Assembly: GCA_002483765.1 (NCBI GenBank)
Contig: DLIO01000071.1
Span: 1-5,427, forward strand
Length of the DNA stretch: 5,427 nt
Reading direction: 5' to 3'
Source of the DNA: Lentisphaeria bacterium UBA7640
Lineage (GTDB): Bacteria > Verrucomicrobiota > Lentisphaeria > Victivallales > Victivallaceae
Positions 1 to 5,406 of the stretch are shown here, in pieces. Numbering within the stretch: the stretch's first letter is position 1; each line of letters starts with the position of its first letter. The notes beneath the pieces were generated by a model that made no database searches, had not been told where the DNA came from, and was given only the letters and a program-made list of their open reading frames with translations. Both the position numbers and the translations under genes were made by a program.

Positions 1-23
1 ATGCAAATACTTTACAGTCCAGG

Positions 24-224
24 TCTGGCCCTTTTAATTTATTTTTTTCTTGCTCATTAATTGATTAAATAGCCATATTTTCCATCTTAAACAAATAAAG
101 TGAGGCGTAAAAAATTAAAATAAGCAATTTGTCTTCAATTTTGTTTTGTTGCACCTTTCGCCTGCGAACTAGATGCCTGCGCTCTATAAAATTCAATGCA
201 GAGCTGGGACTCTGCGTACCCAGG
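24..224. repeat. Long intergenic repeat, copy 1 (nearly full length)
   Basis: This is the first of two nearly full copies of an AT-rich non-coding repeat; the other lies at 431-632. By eye the two agree at roughly 95% of positions, with one 1-base indel near 190. Order within the unit: a TCTGGCCCTTTTAATTT head, an AT-rich stretch with TTTTTTTCTTGCTCATTAAT, a GTGAGGCGTAAAAA block, TTTTGTTTTGTTGCACCTTTCGCCTG, then a GC-richer tail from 165. The tail carries an inverted repeat with arms GCAGAG (199-204) and CTCTGC (210-215), overlapping a second with arms CTGGG (204-208) and CCCAG (219-223). Just before the unit, CAGTCCAGG replaces the usual TATCAGGG, so its left edge is degenerate. Short open frames across it are not conserved between copies. 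It is probably a dispersed intergenic element, but the family is unidentified. Confidence 0.85.
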
Positions 225-267
225 TTTTATCAGGGCCTGGCCCTTTTAATTTTTTATCAGGGCCTGT
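225..267. repeat. Two truncated repeat heads in tandem
   Basis: Two short fragments of the repeat's left end stand in a row. The first, TTTTATCAGGG (225-235), continues through the perfect odd palindrome AGGGCC-T-GGCCCT (232-244) to TTTTAATTT. The second begins at 252 with TTTTATCAGGG and stops after CCTG at 266, where the next copy begins. Both read GGGCC, while copies 2 and 3 read GGGTC. They look like abortive, deleted or recombined copies of the head and show that the cluster grew or shrank by repeated events at the same junction. On the plus strand the palindrome is followed by a T-rich run, so a weak terminator role is possible but unproven. Confidence 0.75.
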
Positions 268-419
268 TTTTATCAGGGTCTGGCCCTTTTAATTTATTTT
301 TTTCTTGCTCATTAATTATTTAAATAGCCATATTTACCACTTTAAACAAATAAAGTGAGGTGTGAAAAATCAAAATAAGCAATTTGTCCTCAATTTTGTT
401 TTGTTGCACCTTTCGCCTG
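268..419. repeat. Long intergenic repeat, copy 2 (lacks the hairpin tail)
   Basis: This copy starts with TTTTATCAGGGTCTGGCCC (268-286) and follows copy 1 without indels, at an offset of 255, until CGCCTG at 414-419. There it jumps straight into the TTTTATCAGGG head of copy 3. The tail present in copies 1 and 3 is missing: CGAACTAGATG..., the GCAGAG/CTCTGC hairpin and the CCCAGG end. Copies 2 and 3 therefore form a tandem with a 152-bp period over the shared part. The clean break after CGCCTG suggests the unit has two modules, an AT-rich body and a GC-richer hairpin tail, that can be present or absent independently. Confidence 0.85.
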
Positions 420-632
420 TTTTATCAGGGTCTGGCCCTTTTAATTTATTTTTTTCTTGCTCATTAATTATTTAAATAGCCATATTTTCCATCTTAAACA
501 AATAAAGTGAGGCGTAAAAAATTAAAATAAACAATTTCTCCTCAATTTTGTTTTGTTGCACCTTTCGCCTGCGAACTAGATGTCTGCGCTCTATAAAAGT
601 TTAATGCAGAGCTGGGGATCTGCGTACCCAGG
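420..632. repeat. Long intergenic repeat, copy 3 (full length with hairpin tail)
   Basis: This is the most complete copy. It has the TTTTATCAGGG head (420-430), the imperfect palindrome AGGGTCTGGCCCT (427-439), the AT-rich body, TTTTGTTTTGTTGCACCTTTCGCCTG, and the tail with CGAACTAGATGTCTGCGCTC and GCAGAGCTGGGGATCTGC. The outer hairpin arms CTGGG (612-616) and CCCAG (627-631) are intact, while the inner stem is shortened by changes relative to copy 1. Similarity to the other copies stops just after CCCAGG, which marks the right edge of the element near 632. No target-site duplication or transposase is visible. Confidence 0.85.
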
Positions 633-702
633 GGAATTTTGTCGTTTATCGGGATTAATCGATGAAAGCGAAGGTTTTTCAGTTTGCGAAGATCGGATGT
701 GG

Positions 703-726
703 GCGCCACGGTCATTCGACATGGTT
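703..726 (+). repeat. Short diverged duplication, copy A
   Basis: GCGCCACGGTCATTCGACATGGTT here recurs at 872-894 with one base missing and two substitutions, so about 21 of 24 positions match. In one plus-strand frame both copies spell Ser-Phe-Asp-Met-Val. This could be a coincidence, a remnant of a duplicated coding fragment, or the edge of a mobile element. Only two copies are visible. Confidence 0.4.
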
Positions 727-825
727 CAGTGTCCGCACTCCGTAAACGGGCAGAATTATGGGATGAATGCATGTCTTGAGTTGTACGCAAAATCTAAGGC
801 ACAGGCATGAACTCCTATGTTACCT

Positions 826-857
826 TATAAAACAAATTTAACGGTTATTTTTAACCG
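826..857 (-). terminator. Probable intrinsic terminator of the LacI-family gene
   Basis: On the minus strand, about 60 bases past the regulator's stop codon, CGGTTA-AAAA-TAACCG (857 down to 842) forms a 6-bp stem with a 4-base loop. It is followed by the T-rich stretch TTAAATTTGTTTTAT. The hairpin and tail face the right way to end the regulator transcript; in the plus direction no T-run follows. The stem is short and the T-tract is interrupted, so termination may be only partial. Confidence 0.45.
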
Positions 858-918
858 CTCTAACTTCATGCGCGCCACATCATTCGATATGGTTATCAAC
901 ATTATGCGCGCGCTAAGT

Positions 919-2007
919 TTAAGCGCTGGCGATAGTGCTGGAGCGGATTAGTAATGACGGACTTAGGCGGGTTCGCAATGGTACGAAGGTTTTACCGGGT
1001 GCGCGAATGTATTGCAAGGCTTGAGATGCTAAATCATCGTAATTGAGTTTGATCGTCGTTAATGGCGGATATAGTTGTTCGCTTATCGGAAGATTGTCGC
1101 AACCACACACCGCCACATCATCGGGGATTTTCAGACCTCTTTCCATCAAAACCCGATAAACACCAACCGCCATTTCATCATTGGTGAAGATTGCGTCAAA
1201 CTCAAATAATTTCTCCGCTATGACGTTTTCCAACGCAGAAGCGGCCCCAGATGCAGTAAAATCAGTATTGATAATCTGATTGCGACTAAATTGGATTTGA
1301 TGACTGTTCATTGCTTCAATAAAACCAGTTTCAATCTCACGGGTAAAAAAATGATCGGCAAAACCTCCAATTAAGAGGATTTTTTGCCGACCACAAGCTA
1401 AAAGGTGTTCAACTGCCAGATGAGCGGCAGCGGTATTGTCAAACGCGAATGAGCTATAAGTGCCGTCCGAGATGTTACATCCGGGATTGTCTAGCAATAT
1501 CAAACCAGGCAAAGCCGATAATAACGCATGAAGTTGTTCAGGCGGGAAATTACCAAAAATTAACGTGGTCTGTGCGTCAGTATGACGCGCGGCTTCCAGT
1601 AAGCGCATAAAGACTTGATAGTCGCCGTTGGCGCTGCGGATGATGCATTCACAACCACTCTCAGCCAGTTGTTGTTCAATCGAAGTCAGCAACCGCGCAT
1701 GGAACGCGACCGGCGTCTGGCCAGTGCTACCGATAATTAACTGAACCTTAGAAATTTTGCCGTTACGCCGCGCGCTGGGGCGTCCGAGACGCGAACTGCG
1801 CATGTAACCAAGCTTGGCCGCCATATTCATGATAGCGTCACTGGTTTCCGGCTTTACCTGTGGGTTTTGGCGCAGGGCACGACTAACCGTCATCACACTA
1901 ACGCCACACTCACGAGCGATATCAGCTATGGAGATTGAACCTGGAATATTTTTACGTTTGGATTTCATGATGCTAATTATATCATAAATTTTGGTTAAAT
2001 CAATCAC
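919..2007 (-). CDS. LacI/GalR-family transcriptional repressor
   Basis: This is a 362-residue cytoplasmic DNA-binding regulator, the usual length for the family. Residues 26-50 form the helix-turn-helix (SISIADIARECGVS, then VMTVSRALRQ), followed by the usual VKPETSDAIMNMAAKLGY stretch. The linker after LGY reads MRSSRLGRPSARR instead of the common PNxxAR pattern. Residues 88-352 match the periplasmic-binding-protein-like sensor: FDNTAAAHLAVEHLL (189-203), an R..TGF helix near 223-229, FTNDEMAVGVYRVL (274-287), IPDDVAVCGCDN (294-305) and PLTTIKLNYDDLA (315-327). As drawn it starts at GTG 2007, preceded by AAGAG four bases upstream. An in-frame ATG at 1966-1968 (residue 14) lies closer to the conserved domain but has no visible Shine-Dalgarno site. 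It is transcribed divergently from the two-gene operon and most likely represses it through the palindrome at 2052-2071. The effector is unknown and is probably a sugar. Confidence 0.95.
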   Translation of the reverse strand: MIDLTKIYDIISIMKSKRKNIPGSISIADIARECGVSVMTVSRALRQNPQVKPETSDAIMNMAAKLGYMRSSRLGRPSARRNGKISKVQLIIGSTGQTPVAFHARLLTSIEQQLAESGCECIIRSANGDYQVFMRLLEAARHTDAQTTLIFGNFPPEQLHALLSALPGLILLDNPGCNISDGTYSSFAFDNTAAAHLAVEHLLACGRQKILLIGGFADHFFTREIETGFIEAMNSHQIQFSRNQIINTDFTASGAASALENVIAEKLFEFDAIFTNDEMAVGVYRVLMERGLKIPDDVAVCGCDNLPISEQLYPPLTTIKLNYDDLASQALQYIRAPGKTFVPLRTRLSPSLLIRSSTIASA

Positions 2008-2014
2008 TATGCTC

Positions 2015-2042
2015 TTGCTTTTTTATTAAATAATGTTATAAT
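2015..2042 (+). promoter_or_regulatory. Sigma70-type promoter of the two-gene operon
   Basis: TTGCTT (2015-2020) and a perfect TATAAT (2037-2042) are separated by 16 bases, which predicts a start near 2049 and a leader of about 50 bases. The promoter lies inside the divergent gap, facing the M24-family gene, with the palindromic operator immediately downstream. The -35 box matches the consensus at only three positions, which suits a promoter that is kept off until needed or tuned by a second factor. Confidence 0.7.
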
Positions 2043-2054
2043 CTATTTATGCAA
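2025..2054 (-). promoter_or_regulatory. Possible promoter of the LacI-family gene
   Basis: On the minus strand, TTGCAT (2054-2049) and TTTAAT (2030-2025) could serve as -35 and -10 boxes with an 18-base spacer. Transcription would start near 2018, giving a leader of about 11 bases to the GTG start or about 50 to the internal ATG. The -35 box overlaps the left arm of the palindrome at 2052-2071, so a repressor bound there could also shut off its own gene. The boxes are weak matches in AT-rich DNA where chance hits are common. Confidence 0.3.
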
Positions 2055-2071
2055 TGTTAAAACTAACATTG
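2052..2071. promoter_or_regulatory. Palindromic operator, probable LacI-family binding site
   Basis: CAATGTTA (2052-2059) and TAACATTG (2064-2071) are perfect 8-bp inverted arms around AAAC. The site spans about +3 to +22 of the operon promoter, where a bound repressor would block initiation or early elongation. Size, symmetry and position beside a divergent LacI-family gene all fit an operator. The centre is AAAC, not the CpG common in this family. A further copy of the half-site AATGTTA lies at 2032-2038, 21 bp from the left arm. The palindrome could also fold into an RNA hairpin in the leader, but no T-run follows it. Confidence 0.7.
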
Positions 2072-2086
2072 TTAAAACAACCTAAC

Positions 2087-2092
2087 AAGGAG
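2087..2092 (+). promoter_or_regulatory. Ribosome binding site deciding the M24-family start
   Basis: AAGGAG sits six bases before ATG 2099. This picks out 2099 over the in-frame ATG at 2054, which lies inside the operator, has no Shine-Dalgarno site and would add 15 residues unlike the family's N-terminus. Confidence 0.85.
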
Positions 2093-2098
2093 TTTATT

Positions 2099-3274
2099 AT
2101 GGGTTATCTAATCAAGTCTGAAAGTGAAAACCGTCTCAACGCCGTCCGCAACATTCTGGAAGAACGCAATCTCGATCTTGCATTGATTTACTATGATGAA
2201 TTTAATATTGGTAACGGCTGGTATTTGACCGGTTGGTGTCCACAATTTGAATCGGGTGCGGTATTGGTTCCACGGAAGGGCACTCCGATGTTATTAGGTG
2301 GACCGGAAAGCGAACCTTTTGCCAAACTAGACAGCGCAATCACTGAAACGCGTAATTTCCCAGTTTTCATGGTTCCAGACGAAGAATATCCAGCGGCAAC
2401 GATTATTGATTTCCCTAAATTATTCGCGGAACTAAATTCAACTTTGGGACAGATTAAAGCTATTGGACTGGTTGGCGCGGGACGGATGCCATCTGAGTGT
2501 TATCGTGGCATTATTGAAGGATTTGCCGGAGTGAAAGTCGAAGATATTACTGCTGAATTCACGGCGTTGCGCTATATCAAATCCGACTGGGAACGCGAAC
2601 AAATTCGCGCAGCGTTTGCGCTGGCTGACCTCTGTTACGACGCCATGAAGGAACAAGTCGTTCCGGGTAATTCTGAAATTGAAGTCGCGGCAGCGGGCGA
2701 ATATGCCGCACGCAGTCGCGGTGCGACAGGATTCGGATTCTCAGCAATTGTCGGCAGTGGCAGCCGTTCCAATGCCGTAGTACCGACCGCCAGCGCCAAG
2801 AAAATGGTTGCAGGCGAAACCGTAATGATCGGGTTGGCGCCAAAAGTCAACGGTTACGCCGGAGTCATTGGCGATTTTCTGCCAGTTTCTGGAACCTACA
2901 CCGCGCGCCAGAAAGAGTGTTTGCGCTATCTACGCGAAGCTTTTATTATGACTAAAAAGATGCTGATTCCCGGAAAAACTGGTCGCGAAGTTGACGCTCC
3001 GGCACGCGCCTACTTTGAAAAACTCGGGTTTGCCAAGTATCTTGTCTGCCCGTTTGCACATACCATCGGTTTGCATGAGGCTGAATCTCCGTTTTTCGGG
3101 CCGGGTAGTGATGATGTTCTGAAACCGGGCATGACAATTTGCGTTGATGTCAGTTTTTTCGGTCATCCAGAATTTCATGGCTCCCGAATTGAAACCGGCT
3201 ATGAAATAACTGAAACTGGCGCTATTCCGCTCAGCCCAAAAATGGATCGTCTTCATACCACGTTGGAGTTCTAA
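2099..3274 (+). CDS. M24-family (creatinase/Xaa-Pro peptidase fold) protein with altered active site
   Basis: This 391-residue soluble protein has no signal peptide. Residues about 8-150 fit the creatinase-type N-terminal domain, and 155-380 the M24 'pita-bread' domain. The fold is recognised from the IVGSGSRSN segment (217-225), GETVMIG...NGYAG (239-255), CPFAHTIGLHEAESP (317-331), LKPGMTICVDVSFF (341-354) and GSRIETGYEITETG (361-374). Set against Escherichia coli PepP by eye, only two of the five usual metal ligands are kept: His321 and Glu365. The two Asp positions read Gly245 and Val256, the first Glu is Asp350, and the proton-shuttling His near 228 is absent. A normal two-metal peptidase is therefore unlikely. 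Creatinase shows that this fold can run metal-free hydrolysis with other residues, so an amidinohydrolase- or amidase-like reaction, or a non-catalytic role, is possible. It is first in the operon, and the substrate is unknown. Confidence 0.9.
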   Translation: MGYLIKSESENRLNAVRNILEERNLDLALIYYDEFNIGNGWYLTGWCPQFESGAVLVPRKGTPMLLGGPESEPFAKLDSAITETRNFPVFMVPDEEYPAATIIDFPKLFAELNSTLGQIKAIGLVGAGRMPSECYRGIIEGFAGVKVEDITAEFTALRYIKSDWEREQIRAAFALADLCYDAMKEQVVPGNSEIEVAAAGEYAARSRGATGFGFSAIVGSGSRSNAVVPTASAKKMVAGETVMIGLAPKVNGYAGVIGDFLPVSGTYTARQKECLRYLREAFIMTKKMLIPGKTGREVDAPARAYFEKLGFAKYLVCPFAHTIGLHEAESPFFGPGSDDVLKPGMTICVDVSFFGHPEFHGSRIETGYEITETGAIPLSPKMDRLHTTLEF

Positions 3275-3275
3275 T

Positions 3276-3281
3276 AAAGGA
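3276..3281 (+). promoter_or_regulatory. Ribosome binding site of the second operon gene
   Basis: AAAGGA lies seven bases before ATG 3289, inside the 14-base gap after the M24-family stop codon. No terminator or promoter fits in that gap, which supports co-transcription with independent translation initiation. Confidence 0.75.
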
Positions 3282-3288
3282 ATAAATC

Positions 3289-5406
3289 ATGGATATATCA
3301 CTATTGCCGTCCGGAGATTTTAAACCGGCTCTGGAATTTAAACATTTCCCAAACCGGGTTGCGGCCTTTGTGTTTCGCAACTGGAATCTGGTATCGGTCA
3401 ATAGACTGGCAACGGTATTGCGTACCGGCGAGGCAGAGATCATCAAAGTTGCGACAATGATGAAATTACCGCCGCCGGTTGATCCCGGTTGCTTGTGGAT
3501 CCAAAAGGGCTATATCACACTAATCCGGCAAAACTGGCATCTGTTGCCTTATGAACAGATTCTGGAATTGCTGGATTGGACGCCTGAACAGTTGAAACAC
3601 TGTTTAAAAGAAGATGATTTTCTGTGGCATAAATTAGGTAATATCAAGCCTGACGTTGAATTACTGCGCTATCAGGAGTTTACGGAAGAAGAACAACAAC
3701 GTTGCGCCGAAATTGGCAACACTGTTACAAAAAACTGGATTGACGGATTCAAGCCGTTTGAATTTGCCGCTAGCAAAACTTTGCCAGCTGAATCGAATTC
3801 GTCCGGTTTGCGCATGATCTATCCCTATGACATGGTTTATGGCGAACCGTTACTAGATGACGAATTGGCTGGGTTTCCAGAAAAAATGTTCCGTGACTAT
3901 GCGGCGGCAGGAATTAATGCGTTGTGGATGCCAACGTTGATTTATCAATTGGTGGAATGGGATCGCGCGCCAGAAATGTCCGGCGCGTGGGAAACGCGGC
4001 GTCGCAATTTGAAAAAACTAACAGAACGCGCAAAATCATTCGGTATTGAAATAATTCTGTATTTTAATGAACCACGCTCGATTACTACACAATATGCAAA
4101 GCGTTTTACCGACTTGAAAGGACTAGAGAGTGAGGGGCATACCACTTTATGCACGTCGCAACCTGAAACCCTGAACTATCTAAAAAGCGCAATGCATGAA
4201 TTGTTCGCCGATTGCAACGATTTGGGTGGCATTTTTCTGATTACCCGTTCAGAAAATCCGACTAATTGTGCTTCCCACGATCGCAAAAAAGAATGCCCAC
4301 GCTGTGCCAAACGGCAAATCTCCGAGATTGTTGCGGAAACCGTTAATGCAATGGCAGAAGGCGTTCTAGACGCAAAACCAACGGCGCGAGTATTGGCCTA
4401 TACCTGGGCATGGGCAACGGAATATTTTGACGATATTATAGCGCGTCTGAATCCCGGAGTAACTGTTCTATCGGTCAGCGAATGGGGCGTAAAAACGGAT
4501 TGCGAAGGTATTTCCGGCTCCGTAGTCGACTATTCAATCTCACATCCGGGTCCATCAGCTGATGCAGTGGCTGGCTGGCGCACGGCGCAAGAACGCGATT
4601 TAAATTGTGCAGCTAAAATTCAGATTAATAACTCTTGGGAGATGAGTACGGTTCCGTATTTGCCAGTTTATGACCTGATTGAGGAACATCTCAATAATCT
4701 GCGTCAAGCTGGCGTCAATGATTTCATGTTAAGCTGGACCTTGGGCGGTTTCCCCTCCCCGGTAGTCGCCATGCTTACTCACATTAAAGAAGAAATTGCA
4801 GAAACGCTTTACGGCGCATCAGCGAAAAATACTATCTTAGCTGCATGGAAAAATTTCAGTAATGCATTTCGTAATTTCCCGTTTAATAGCACTGCGACCA
4901 TCTATCTGTCGCCGGTCAATTGTGGCTGCGCGAATTTATTGTACCTCGAACCTACCGGCTACCTTGCGACAATGGTTGGAATCCCTTATGACGATTTGGA
5001 TGGATGGCGGGGAATTTATCCTCCAGAGGTATTTGAACGCGCATTCAGTCGGATCGTAAACGGCTGGAATGACGGCCTCGAATTACTAGCGGAAGCGTCT
5101 TCACAAATCGCGCCGGAGTATCGTAATAATTTGGACGAACTAACTCGTATTGCCGACGCGATTTATTCCATTTTCCGCAGTACCATGAATCAAATTGCAT
5201 TTATTCGTAAACGCGGCGACGCGAATTCTGAACAACTAATCCCAATCCTTGAGGATGAGATGGCGTTGGCAAAACGATTGATGGCAGCTCAAACTACCGA
5301 CGCCAGGATCGGCTTTGAAAGCAGCAATCACTACAGCTACACTCCCAACCTACTCGTAGAAAAAATCCTGAACTGTCAAGCTATCCTGAAATCGTTAAAA
5401 AAATGA
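3289..5406 (+). CDS. Large uncharacterised protein with probable TIM-barrel glycosidase-like core
   Basis: This is a 705-residue soluble protein without signal peptide or membrane segments, so probably cytoplasmic. I recognise no named family. Residues 23-120 are helical and contain two similar motifs, RNWNLVSVNRLATVL (30-44) and RQNWHLLPYEQILELL (80-95). Residues about 174-500 have the rhythm of an alpha/beta barrel: GINALWMPTLIY (208-219), FGIEIILYFNEP (251-262), GGIFLITRSENPTNC (313-327), ARVLAYTWAW (366-375), VTVLSVSEWG (391-400), KIQINNSWE (443-451) and DFMLSWTLGGFPS (478-490). Cys327, His330, Cys336 and Cys339 form a tight possible metal site. Acidic residues at barrel strand ends (Glu261, Glu322, Glu398, Glu451) are candidate catalytic or sugar-binding residues. 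Residues 515-575 hold an aromatic-rich region ending in PYDDLDGWRG (566-575), and 676-696 carry SSNHYSYTP and LVEKILNC. A GH20- or GH10-like sugar-processing enzyme is a reasonable guess from the core and the LacI context, not a proven call. TGA is followed at once by an in-frame TAG. Confidence 0.85.
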   Translation: MDISLLPSGDFKPALEFKHFPNRVAAFVFRNWNLVSVNRLATVLRTGEAEIIKVATMMKLPPPVDPGCLWIQKGYITLIRQNWHLLPYEQILELLDWTPEQLKHCLKEDDFLWHKLGNIKPDVELLRYQEFTEEEQQRCAEIGNTVTKNWIDGFKPFEFAASKTLPAESNSSGLRMIYPYDMVYGEPLLDDELAGFPEKMFRDYAAAGINALWMPTLIYQLVEWDRAPEMSGAWETRRRNLKKLTERAKSFGIEIILYFNEPRSITTQYAKRFTDLKGLESEGHTTLCTSQPETLNYLKSAMHELFADCNDLGGIFLITRSENPTNCASHDRKKECPRCAKRQISEIVAETVNAMAEGVLDAKPTARVLAYTWAWATEYFDDIIARLNPGVTVLSVSEWGVKTDCEGISGSVVDYSISHPGPSADAVAGWRTAQERDLNCAAKIQINNSWEMSTVPYLPVYDLIEEHLNNLRQAGVNDFMLSWTLGGFPSPVVAMLTHIKEEIAETLYGASAKNTILAAWKNFSNAFRNFPFNSTATIYLSPVNCGCANLLYLEPTGYLATMVGIPYDDLDGWRGIYPPEVFERAFSRIVNGWNDGLELLAEASSQIAPEYRNNLDELTRIADAIYSIFRSTMNQIAFIRKRGDANSEQLIPILEDEMALAKRLMAAQTTDARIGFESSNHYSYTPNLLVEKILNCQAILKSLKK

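Larger units (their letters stand above)
633..918. other. Intergenic region without a credible gene
   Basis: These 286 bases separate the repeat cluster from the 3' end of the regulator gene. A 76-codon plus-strand frame runs to 810, but its first codons lie in repeat copy 3, it has no Shine-Dalgarno site, and its peptide is not recognisable. A minus-strand frame here also runs into the repeat. The stretch holds a short diverged duplication (703-726 and 872-894), a probable terminator for the regulator (about 826-857), and alternating GCGCGC runs near 868-913. It may be the wreck of an older gene or element, but nothing identifies it. Confidence 0.5.

Noticed and set aside
129..323. 64-codon plus-strand open frame
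   Set aside because: It falls wholly within the repeats, crosses copy boundaries, has no Shine-Dalgarno site and is not preserved in the other copies.
225..440. CRISPR array
   Set aside because: The short repeated heads have irregular spacing (27, 16 and 152 bp), the intervening DNA is itself repeated rather than unique spacer, and no cas genes are present.
542..810. Overlapping open frames on both strands (82 codons minus, 76 codons plus)
   Set aside because: Both run across the repeat edge at 632, neither has a ribosome binding site or a recognisable protein, and they overlap each other almost fully.
906..926. GCGCT...AGCGC inverted repeat overlapping the regulator's stop codon as terminator
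   Set aside because: The stem is imperfect and no T-run follows on the minus strand; the hairpin at 842-857 is a better candidate.
2054..2098. Upstream in-frame ATG extending the M24-family gene by 15 residues
   Set aside because: It lies inside the palindromic operator a few bases after the predicted transcription start, has no Shine-Dalgarno site, and AAGGAG is correctly placed for ATG 2099.
2438..3446. Several 60-108-codon minus-strand frames opposite the M24-family gene
   Set aside because: They are shadows of a well-supported gene on the other strand, with low-complexity or Arg/His-rich peptides and no start signals.
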